A stretch of DNA of 64,000 nucleotides from Nitrososphaerota archaeon (GTDB taxonomy: Archaea > Thermoproteota > Nitrososphaeria > Nitrososphaerales > Gagatemarchaeaceae): positions 248,001 through 312,000 of the forward strand of contig JAPCJI010000001.1 of assembly GCA_027887005.1 (NCBI GenBank), in the 5' to 3' direction. Positions 58,257 to 64,000 of this stretch are shown piece after piece. The notes beneath the pieces are model-generated. The model did no database searches. It worked only from the letters and a program-made list of their open reading frames with translations, and was not told the origin of the DNA. Numbering within the stretch: the first letter of the stretch is position 1; every line of letters starts with the position of its first letter. A program made the translations under genes and the position numbers.

Positions 58257-59354
58257 TTACTTGGTTATGATGGTCAGGACGTCCTGGTCCATGAGCCGGT
58301 GTGTCAGCCCCACGCGCTGGCCGCCGAACTTCACGCTCTTCCCCCAGACCTGGGCGTACTTGAAATCGTCCTTCATGTTCCTGTGGACCTTGCCGCACAC
58401 CTCCAGTACCGTGGAACCATTCTTGACTATCATGGGTTCCTCAAAGTCCGTCTCTCCGGTCCTGCGGCGCATGTAGACTCGGACGAAGTCAAGCCTGCGG
58501 TGGATCTCCTCCCTCAGCGCCTGGAGGTTCACGTCCCCTTCGGCAGAGATGGGCACGAACTTGTAGGGGAGTTTCCTTGTGAGTTCGTTGGTGAAGCCAG
58601 AGTTGACGAGGTCGATCTTGTTCATCACAGTCAGGGACGGGACGTAGGTCCTGTTCCCGGCGAGGACGTCGATGAGCTGTTGGTCGTCGATGTCTTGTCT
58701 GAGGAGGACCCTCGCGCTGTCGACGTCGTAAACCCTCAGGATGTCCTTGACAAGTTCCTCGGTTAGCTTCGTCAGCTTGACCTGGGCCGAGACCGAGATG
58801 CCGCCCGCATCGGTCTTCTCGATCACCACGTTCGGGGGCCCCTCGTCAACCCTGATGCCGACCGTCCTCAGCTCCTTCTCGAGGATAGGCCTGGCCTCGG
58901 GCTGGAAGACGTCGATTATGAAGACCACGAGGTCGGCGCTCCTCGCCACGGCGAGGACCCGCTTGCCGAGGCCCTTCCCGGTCGAGGCCCCCTTGATTAT
59001 CCCCGGCAAGTCGAGGACCTGGATCCGGGCTCCCTTGTGCTCCATTATCCCAGGGACGACCTCGAGGGTGGTGAACTGGTAGGAGGCAACCTTCGACTTC
59101 GCGTTGGTAAGGCGATTGAGGAGGGTGGACTTCCCCACGCTGGGTAGGCCGATGAGGACTACGGTGCCGTCCCCGGACTTCTTAACTTCGTAGCCGGTGC
59201 GGCTCCCGGTACGCCTGGTCTGCTGCTCCTCCTGCTCAGCCTTGAGCTTGGAGAGCTTTGCCCTCAGGAGGCCCACGTGGTGCTCGGTCTTCTTGTTGAC
59301 CTGGGTCTTGTGCAGGTCGTCTTCTATCTTCTTGATCTTCTCTGGGAGTCCCAC
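58257..59354 (-). CDS. DRG-family translational GTPase
   Basis: A 365-residue protein. An N-terminal charged helix (EKIKKIEDDLHKTQVNKK) precedes the GTPase domain with G1 GLPSVGKST (about 69-77), a Switch region (SYQFTTLEVVPG), G3 DLPG (115-118) and G4 NKID (about 242-245). A C-terminal TGS domain spans about 290-365 (DFVRVYMRRR, VCGKVHRNMKDDFKYAQVWG). DRG proteins bind ribosomes and are universal in archaea and eukaryotes. The 42-residue N-terminal helix and S-x-G/K loop agree with family layout. The gene is monocistronic. Confidence 0.93.
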   Translation of the reverse strand: MGLPEKIKKIEDDLHKTQVNKKTEHHVGLLRAKLSKLKAEQEEQQTRRTGSRTGYEVKKSGDGTVVLIGLPSVGKSTLLNRLTNAKSKVASYQFTTLEVVPGIMEHKGARIQVLDLPGIIKGASTGKGLGKRVLAVARSADLVVFIIDVFQPEARPILEKELRTVGIRVDEGPPNVVIEKTDAGGISVSAQVKLTKLTEELVKDILRVYDVDSARVLLRQDIDDQQLIDVLAGNRTYVPSLTVMNKIDLVNSGFTNELTRKLPYKFVPISAEGDVNLQALREEIHRRLDFVRVYMRRRTGETDFEEPMIVKNGSTVLEVCGKVHRNMKDDFKYAQVWGKSVKFGGQRVGLTHRLMDQDVLTIITK

Positions 59355-59444
59355 CGAATATTACCTGAAGAGCCGTCGGGAGTCGAGCTGAGATATTAAC
59401 TTGAGGCGTTCAACAGAGACGATTTCACGAGCATCGCTGTCCCC

Positions 59445-59452
59445 CTTATATC
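59445..59452 (+). promoter_or_regulatory. TATA box for the zinc dehydrogenase
   Basis: CTTATATC is centred about 35 nt before the ATG at 59484. It supports that start over the GTG at 59466. Confidence 0.5.
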
Positions 59453-59483
59453 CAGCCCCAGGCGCGTGTCTACGAGTCTGGCA

Positions 59484-60515
59484 ATGAGGGCGGTCATACT
59501 GGGCAATGGCCCATCAGGCAGTCTGGCTGAAGTCGCCGAATTGTCCGTCCCTTCGATATCGCGCGGGGAGCTTCTCGTCGAGATGAAGGCTTGCGGACTT
59601 TGCGGGACGGACATCGAAAAGCTCAGGGGGCATTACACGGCAGCGATGCCGGTCCTCGGACACGAAGCAGTCGGAATCGTTTCGACTGTGGGGGAAGGGG
59701 TCGCGGGGTTCAAGGTAGGGGACAGGGTGTTCCCACACCACCACGTGCCCTGCGGCAAGTGCTACTACTGCGCCAATGGGAGCGAGACGATGTGCAAGGA
59801 ATACAGGACCAGCAACATCGACCCAGGAGGCTTCTCAGAGTTCTTCAGAGTCCCAGCCCAAAATGTGAGCCGAGGAGGGGTCCTCAAGCTCCCCGATAGC
59901 CTCGGTTTCGAGGAGGCCAGCCTCATAGAGCCGGTGGCCTGCTGCATCAGGGCTCAGGAGAGGTCTCGGGTCCGGCCGGGCGAGGCTGTCCTGGTGGTGG
60001 GCGCAGGGCCTGTCGGGATGACCCATGCGCTCCTGCTTCGCTCGAACCAGGCGAGGGTGATGATCAGCGATGTGAGCGAAGAAAGGTTGGATTTCGCGCG
60101 CAAGTTCCAGTTCGAGCTGGTGCTGGACCCCCGGGAGGAGGACGTGGCCGAGGCTGTAAAGGGAAAGACCTGGGGCAGGGGCGCAGACCTCGTAATCACT
60201 GCCTCGGGGAGCAACGCAGCCATCCTCCAGTCCCTGCAATCAGTGCGGAAGGGGGGGAGGGTCTGCCTGTTCGGGCTGCCTCCGAAGGGCACTGTCCTCG
60301 ACTACGACATCAGCGACCTGTTCAACTCTGAAGTGTCGGTGGTGACGAGCTATGGGGCGACCGAGAAGGAAACCAGCAGGGCGGTTGAGGTAATCTCCGG
60401 GCACCGGGCGGAATTCGCCTCGCTCGTCACCGACCGGATTCCCATCGGAAGGTTCCAGGAGGCGGTTGAGACGGCGACGGCGGGCAAGGGGATGAAGGTA
60501 CTTCTTACCCCCTGA
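59484..60515 (+). CDS. zinc-dependent medium-chain alcohol/polyol dehydrogenase
   Basis: The ATG at 59484 fits the TATA box at 59445-59452. The 343-residue protein has the catalytic zinc Cys and His (ACGLCGTDIEKL, LGHEAVG). The four structural-zinc cysteines are C-G-K-C-Y-Y-C-A-N-G-S-E-T-M-C, and the Rossmann motif is VLVVGAGPVGMTH. The family (threonine/sorbitol/galactitol dehydrogenase branch) oxidises secondary alcohols with NAD(P). SDVSEERL after the Rossmann fold has an Asp at the end of the second strand, favouring NAD. The substrate is undetermined. The LsrF-type aldolase follows 71 bp downstream on the same strand. Confidence 0.88.
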   Translation: MRAVILGNGPSGSLAEVAELSVPSISRGELLVEMKACGLCGTDIEKLRGHYTAAMPVLGHEAVGIVSTVGEGVAGFKVGDRVFPHHHVPCGKCYYCANGSETMCKEYRTSNIDPGGFSEFFRVPAQNVSRGGVLKLPDSLGFEEASLIEPVACCIRAQERSRVRPGEAVLVVGAGPVGMTHALLLRSNQARVMISDVSEERLDFARKFQFELVLDPREEDVAEAVKGKTWGRGADLVITASGSNAAILQSLQSVRKGGRVCLFGLPPKGTVLDYDISDLFNSEVSVVTSYGATEKETSRAVEVISGHRAEFASLVTDRIPIGRFQEAVETATAGKGMKVLLTP

Positions 60516-60586
60516 CCGTTTGGAAAACCCCGAGGCACGCTTAAAATGGTGGGCCTGAGCCTGCCGGCCCGAGAGGAGATTCGTAG

Positions 60587-61363
60587 TTGGACTGGGGTCT
60601 GAGCAACAGGCTTTCGCGGATAATGCACGGAGGAAAGACGGTCATGCTCGCGGTTGACCACGGCTACTTCCAGGGGCCAACCACTGGGCTCGAGAACCCG
60701 CGCCGGACGATCACTCCCCTTCTGCCCTACGCAGACTCTCTGATGCTGACGAGGGGGGTACTCCGCACGTCCGTTGACCCAGGGCAGAGTCCTCCGATTG
60801 TCCTCAGAGTCTCGGGAGGCACGAGCATACTCAAGGAACTCTCGGACGAGGGGGTGACGACTTCCATTGAGGAAGCGATCAGGCTGGATGCGTCAGCCGT
60901 CGCGGTTTCTATCTTCGTCGGAGGAGAGCATGAGAAGGAGTCGCTGATGAATCTGGCACGGCTGGTCAATGAAGGAGAGCGGTACGGCATGCCGGTCCTT
61001 GCTGTCACCGCCGTCGGGAGAGAAATGGTGCGAGACGCAAGGTATCTGGCGCTGGCGTGCAGGATCGCGGCGGAGATTGGGGCCCGTGTCGTGAAGACGT
61101 ACTACTGCGACGAGTTCGAGAAGGTAGTAGACGCCTGCCCGGTTCCGGTGGTGATCGCGGGAGGGAAGAAGCTTCCTGAGAGAGAGGCTTTGGAACTGGC
61201 GCAGAAGGCCGTCTCCATGTGCGCTTCTGGGGTGGACATGGGCAGGAACATCTTCCAGTCGTCGAACCCGGTGGGGATGATAACTGCGGTCCGTGCCATC
61301 GTTCACGAGGGGGCGAGCGTGGACGAGGCGTTCGGGATGTTCAACGCAAGCAAGCCCGCGTAG
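60587..61363 (+). CDS. class I aldolase of the DhnA/LsrF family
   Basis: A 258-residue (beta/alpha)8 enzyme from a TTG start preceded by GAGAGGAG. It has MLAVDHGYFQGPTTGLEN near the start, MPVLAVTAVGREMVRDARYL, the strand VVKTYYCDEFEKV carrying the schiff-base lysine, PVVIAGGKK and GVDMGRNIFQS. It is closest in pattern to LsrF (autoinducer-2 phosphate thiolase/aldolase) but shares the fold with archaeal fructose-bisphosphate aldolase and ADH-synthase of shikimate metabolism. In an archaeon with pgk-gap nearby, a sugar-phosphate aldolase role is plausible. The exact substrate is open. Confidence 0.82.
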   Translation: MDWGLSNRLSRIMHGGKTVMLAVDHGYFQGPTTGLENPRRTITPLLPYADSLMLTRGVLRTSVDPGQSPPIVLRVSGGTSILKELSDEGVTTSIEEAIRLDASAVAVSIFVGGEHEKESLMNLARLVNEGERYGMPVLAVTAVGREMVRDARYLALACRIAAEIGARVVKTYYCDEFEKVVDACPVPVVIAGGKKLPEREALELAQKAVSMCASGVDMGRNIFQSSNPVGMITAVRAIVHEGASVDEAFGMFNASKPA

Positions 61364-61493
61364 TCTTGTCCCCGCAGGCGTTGCAGTATTCGGTTGGCAA
61401 CCGATACTCGGGGGGAACACGTTAGCACCTAAATGAAGAAGACGATGGAAACCTGATACCGTTTTAAGCGCCCTCAGGGGGCACGTTCCAGAT

Positions 61494-61721
61494 TTGGAGC
61501 CGCCAGGGGACGAAAGCGGAGAAGGACCCAGGTTCACCCGGAGGAGCCCCTTGAGGCCTGTCAGAAGGCTCTGCCCAAGGTGCCTCAGCCCACTTGAGTC
61601 GGGAAGCGAACTCGGCGGGTGGCTGGTCCCCCAGGACTACTACTGCCCGAAGTGCGGATACCGTGGGACGGTGTTCATCGAGGAGGGAATCCAGAAGCCG
61701 GGGAAGGAGCCCGGAAGTTGA
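61494..61721 (+). CDS. small zinc-ribbon protein, 75 aa
   Basis: A TTG-started protein with a polar, Arg-rich start and a zinc ribbon C-P-R-C (residues 27-30) and C-P-K-C (51-54) followed by GYRGTVFIEEG. Its stop overlaps the TTG start of the membrane protease gene (TTGA at 61718-61721), so the two are co-translated. It may act as a regulatory or binding subunit for that protease. Similar ribbons are fused to membrane proteins elsewhere in the window, but here they are encoded separately. Confidence 0.75.
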   Translation: MEPPGDESGEGPRFTRRSPLRPVRRLCPRCLSPLESGSELGGWLVPQDYYCPKCGYRGTVFIEEGIQKPGKEPGS

Positions 61722-62773
61722 CGACGGAACAGATAATCCCCGATTCCGAAGTAGTGAGCGCGAAGGTAGTACTCGGGCGCATCGCCGCCTGGGTCTTCCT
61801 CGCCCTGTTGCTTTACGCTGCCATACTCGTCATCGTGTCCTTCCCCATCGGGGTCTACACGGTCTTCTTCACACACCTCTCGAATTCTACGACGGCAGCC
61901 TCCCTCGGGACCCCCTATCTTTGGCTGGGGCCGGTCGCTTTGCTCCTCCCCTTCCAGACGTCAGTCGGGGTCGCATTCCTCGCAGCGTCCGCGGTCTACG
62001 TAGCGATGTTTGTCTTCGCATTGACGCAGGGGAGGGGTGCTCTCGAGACCATTGCAGCCGCGCTCAGGAACGGTGTCGGTGAATTCTTCGCAAATGCGGG
62101 TCTTGTCACCCTGATCGCGATTGGCTTCTTCATCTATACTGCTTCCATCGTGATCAACATTACATCGGCCTTCGGGCCCCCAATTGGGAATCCCTTCTCC
62201 GGCATTGACCCTCTCCAGGCATTCATCGGGTTCACATTGGCCCCTCTCCGCGAAGAGTTTGGGTTCAGGGTGCTGATAATCGGCGCCGTGGCCTTCGCCG
62301 TTTCCTTCTGGCGGTCTAACCGGGTCGCTCTCAGGTCCCTCTGGAGGCCCTCCATCGCCTACGAAGGACTCCCGAGGTACAGCTTGGCTGTGCTGCTGAT
62401 AGTGGCGGCCTGGGCGTTGAGCTCTGGGGTCTTCGGGGCGTGCCACGTCGTCTGCGGAGGTGGCGGCTGGGACCTGGGCAAGCTGCCTGAGGCTATCTAC
62501 GGTGGAGTCGTCCTGGGGTACCTGTACATCAGGTACGGGTTCCACGTGGCAGTGCTGGGACACTGGGGGGTAGACTACCTCGGCAGCGCCTTCGCGTTCT
62601 ACGCCCAGGGGGCCTACGGCATCCCATTCACGTCCACGAGCGTCCCCGATGCGGTCTTCTCCGTCGGCCTTTCCCTCTTCGGGATCGCGTGCATAATCGT
62701 TGTCGCGTATCTGGGGGTGAGGAGGTTGATGGTCAACAGGGCGAGAGCCGTCGCCCTGGTCGGAGGTTCTTAA
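61718..62773 (+). CDS. CPBP-family intramembrane metalloprotease
   Basis: I place the start at the TTG at 61718, which overlaps the preceding stop (TTGA), giving 351 residues. The longer frame from 61619 runs inside the upstream gene. About nine TM helices carry the CPBP/Abi (Rce1-like) motifs: E-E-F-G-F-R (EExxxR), then SGVFGACHVV (F-x3-H) and, further on, HWGVDYLG (H with N/D). These are the glutamates and histidines of this glutamate-type or metal-dependent intramembrane protease family. Large outer loops precede the motif region. Substrates are unknown. Confidence 0.82.
   Translation: MTTEQIIPDSEVVSAKVVLGRIAAWVFLALLLYAAILVIVSFPIGVYTVFFTHLSNSTTAASLGTPYLWLGPVALLLPFQTSVGVAFLAASAVYVAMFVFALTQGRGALETIAAALRNGVGEFFANAGLVTLIAIGFFIYTASIVINITSAFGPPIGNPFSGIDPLQAFIGFTLAPLREEFGFRVLIIGAVAFAVSFWRSNRVALRSLWRPSIAYEGLPRYSLAVLLIVAAWALSSGVFGACHVVCGGGGWDLGKLPEAIYGGVVLGYLYIRYGFHVAVLGHWGVDYLGSAFAFYAQGAYGIPFTSTSVPDAVFSVGLSLFGIACIIVVAYLGVRRLMVNRARAVALVGGS
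62766..62773 (+). promoter_or_regulatory. TATA-like box for the dCTP deaminase/dUTPase-fold gene
   Basis: GTTCTTAA is centred about 36 nt before the ATG at 62806. It overlaps the 3' end of the protease gene. Confidence 0.35.
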
Positions 62774-62805
62774 GCCCCGTTGCGGATGGTCGGTCGGCGA
62801 GCGCG

Positions 62806-63336
62806 ATGACAGTTCTAGGAGTTTCGATAGTGAAGGAGATGGTCGCGAAGTACAAGTCCATCTACCCCAGCCAGGACGTTGCGTTTGACGGGGACGGTTA
62901 CGTGCTCACCGTGAGGGAGGACAGGACGCTCCACTATCTGGAGCATCAGAACATGATCTCGAGGGAGATCGTGTTCACCCCGCCTGACTGCGTGGCGCAC
63001 CTGACTTCCAAGAGCAAGTTCGGGAGGCTTGGGCTGTCGTTCCTCAATTCGGTGAAGGTCCACAGCGGCTTCGTGGGCAGGCTGGCGCTCGAACTGGTGA
63101 ACCTCAGCAACGAGAGGACCCCCATCACGATCAAGCAGGGCGACCCCCTGATTCACATCGAGTTCATGCGAAGGGAGGGAGAACCTGCCCCGTACATCGG
63201 GAAGTACATGTTCCAGTTCATGAACGACGAGGAGACTGACATTTACATGAAGATCCTGACGGAGAACTTCCCGAAGGTGTTCCCGATGGACAGGCTGTCC
63301 CAGGTAAGAAAGGAACGATTGGTCAGAGAGGACTAG
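62806..63336 (+). CDS. dCTP deaminase/dUTPase-superfamily protein
   Basis: The ATG at 62806 gives 176 residues. The frame continues upstream to 62689 only by overlap with the protease gene. The core has the trimeric beta-fold signature SKSKFGRLGLSFLNSVKVHS, quoted as S-K-F-G-R-L-G-L then GFVGRLALELVNLSNERTPITI and GDPLIHIEF, as in Dcd and Dut. The phosphate-binding S-S/K-x-x-R-L-G and the G-x-x-G after it are present. Whether it deaminates dCTP, hydrolyses dUTP or both cannot be decided. The N-terminal region (about 1-40) is longer than in Dut, favouring the Dcd branch. Confidence 0.75.
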   Translation: MTVLGVSIVKEMVAKYKSIYPSQDVAFDGDGYVLTVREDRTLHYLEHQNMISREIVFTPPDCVAHLTSKSKFGRLGLSFLNSVKVHSGFVGRLALELVNLSNERTPITIKQGDPLIHIEFMRREGEPAPYIGKYMFQFMNDEETDIYMKILTENFPKVFPMDRLSQVRKERLVRED

Positions 63337-63342
63337 TCGTCT

Positions 63343-64000
63343 TCAGATTCCGAGGGCAGACCTCAGCCCCTTGTACCTGTTCCTGATTGTGACTTCCGTG
63401 ACCCCCGCGGCCTCAGCAACGTCCTTCTGGGTCTTGTCTTCGCCTTCAAGGGTGCACGCGACGTAGAGCGCGGCCGCGGCGAGCCCCATGGGGTCCTTCC
63501 CTGCGGTAATGCGGGTCTCTTCTGCCCTCCTCAAGATCTCGAGGGCCCGCCTCTTCGTCTTCTCCGAAAGCCCGGCTTTCGAGGCAATCCTGGAGACGCA
63601 CTTGGCTGGGTCGACCACCGGCATTTTGATGTCCATTTCCTTGATGAGGAGCCGGTAGCACCTTGCGATGTCCTTCTTCTTGACGTTGCTGACGGCGGCG
63701 AGGTCCTTGAGCGTCCTCGGGGTCTGGGTGTCTCTGCAAGCGGCGTAGAGGGACGCAGCAATGATCGCCGAGATTGACCTGCCCCTCACCAGCCCGCGCT
63801 CGAGCGCCTTCCTGTAGATGTAGGCTGCCTTCTCCACCACGGCGTCTGAAACCGAGAGCTTGTCGGAAAGCCTGTCGAGCTCGCTGAAGGCCTGCCGCAG
63901 GTTTCTGTCCACGGGCTCGTGTACCTGGCTGCGGGAGTCCCAGGTCCGGAGTCTGTCGACCGTTGCCTTCATCGAAGAAGACAGGGACTTGCCAGAGGCG
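63343..64000 (-). CDS. tfb: transcription initiation factor B (TFB), N-terminus outside the window
   Basis: The reverse strand is open from the stop at 63343 to the window edge. Beyond the ATG at 63972 the frame continues ASGKSLSSS, matching the linker of TFB, so the zinc ribbon lies beyond 64000. Visible are the B-linker (MKATVDRLRTWDSRSQVHEP) and two cyclin-like repeats (about residues 40-125 and 130-209 of the visible chain), each with the helix set A-x-x-I-Y-R-K-A and the LYAACR/LYVACT motif. The last helix has the recognition sequence EVTIRNRYKGL. TFB bridges TBP-TATA and RNA polymerase. The protein ends 6 bp from the convergent gene. Confidence 0.95.
   Translation of the reverse strand, partial: ASGKSLSSSMKATVDRLRTWDSRSQVHEPVDRNLRQAFSELDRLSDKLSVSDAVVEKAAYIYRKALERGLVRGRSISAIIAASLYAACRDTQTPRTLKDLAAVSNVKKKDIARCYRLLIKEMDIKMPVVDPAKCVSRIASKAGLSEKTKRRALEILRRAEETRITAGKDPMGLAAAALYVACTLEGEDKTQKDVAEAAGVTEVTIRNRYKGLRSALGI

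Noticed and set aside
61961-62563. 200-codon reverse frame across the CPBP gene
   Set aside because: No hydrophobic or motif pattern. The forward frame explains the sequence.

Overview
The window is archaeal chromosome. It carries a TATA-binding protein (14207-14764), the C-terminal part of a TFIIB-type factor (63343-64000), a CdvA-like cell-division protein (45697-46356), a type II glyceraldehyde-3-phosphate dehydrogenase, an archaeal-type serine hydroxymethyltransferase and a DRG-type GTPase. Many genes have a CTTAAATA/CTTTATA-like box centred about 27 nt before the start codon, as expected for leaderless archaeal transcripts, and TTG/GTG starts are frequent. CdvA together with many small winged-helix and zinc-ribbon proteins points to the Thaumarchaeota/Nitrososphaeria side of the archaea. 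That placement is inference: no ammonia-oxidation, rRNA or intact tRNA gene is visible here.

The window falls into two parts. From 1 to about 48 kb it is gene-sparse and accessory-rich. It holds secreted or membrane-anchored proteins with Ser/Thr-rich stalks (Vgb-like propeller at 1.0 kb, YVTN propeller at 8.4 kb, Ig-like protein at 18.2 kb, two paralogous anchored proteins at 21.6 and 47.4 kb, a DUF4382-like protein at 37.9 kb) and zinc-ribbon-headed membrane proteins (7.2, 29.5, 31.2 kb). It also holds two paralogous class III nucleotide cyclases fused to TolB-like and TPR domains (15.7 and 26.9 kb), a GT87 gene with a probable frameshift, a GH3-type enzyme, an inactivated IS6-like transposase and long intergenic stretches with dispersed repeats and hairpins. 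Within this part are housekeeping genes: tbp, coaBC, a nitrilase-family amidase, a sugar nucleotidyltransferase and cdvA.

From about 48.5 kb to the end the DNA is dense, GC-rich and metabolic. It contains pgk-gap (lower glycolysis/gluconeogenesis), glyA, a fused FixC-FixX electron-transfer flavoprotein:quinone oxidoreductase, mdh, a membrane-sensor/winged-helix pair, a DRG GTPase, a zinc alcohol dehydrogenase, a DhnA/LsrF-family class I aldolase, a CPBP protease, a dCTP deaminase/dUTPase-fold protein and TFB. Together these are central carbon metabolism, C1 transfer, electron entry to the quinone pool and basal transcription.

Items most worth a second look: a 41-bp inverted repeat bracketing a single membrane-anchored gene beside tbp (13.48-14.15 kb); a three-gene cluster at 40.7-42.6 kb in which two paralogous unknown proteins flank an ACT-V4R sensor; the duplicated cyclases with similar intergenic elements upstream; recurrent membrane-protein/winged-helix pairs; and three or four very small candidate genes (acidic, basic, single-TM) with archaeal promoter spacing.
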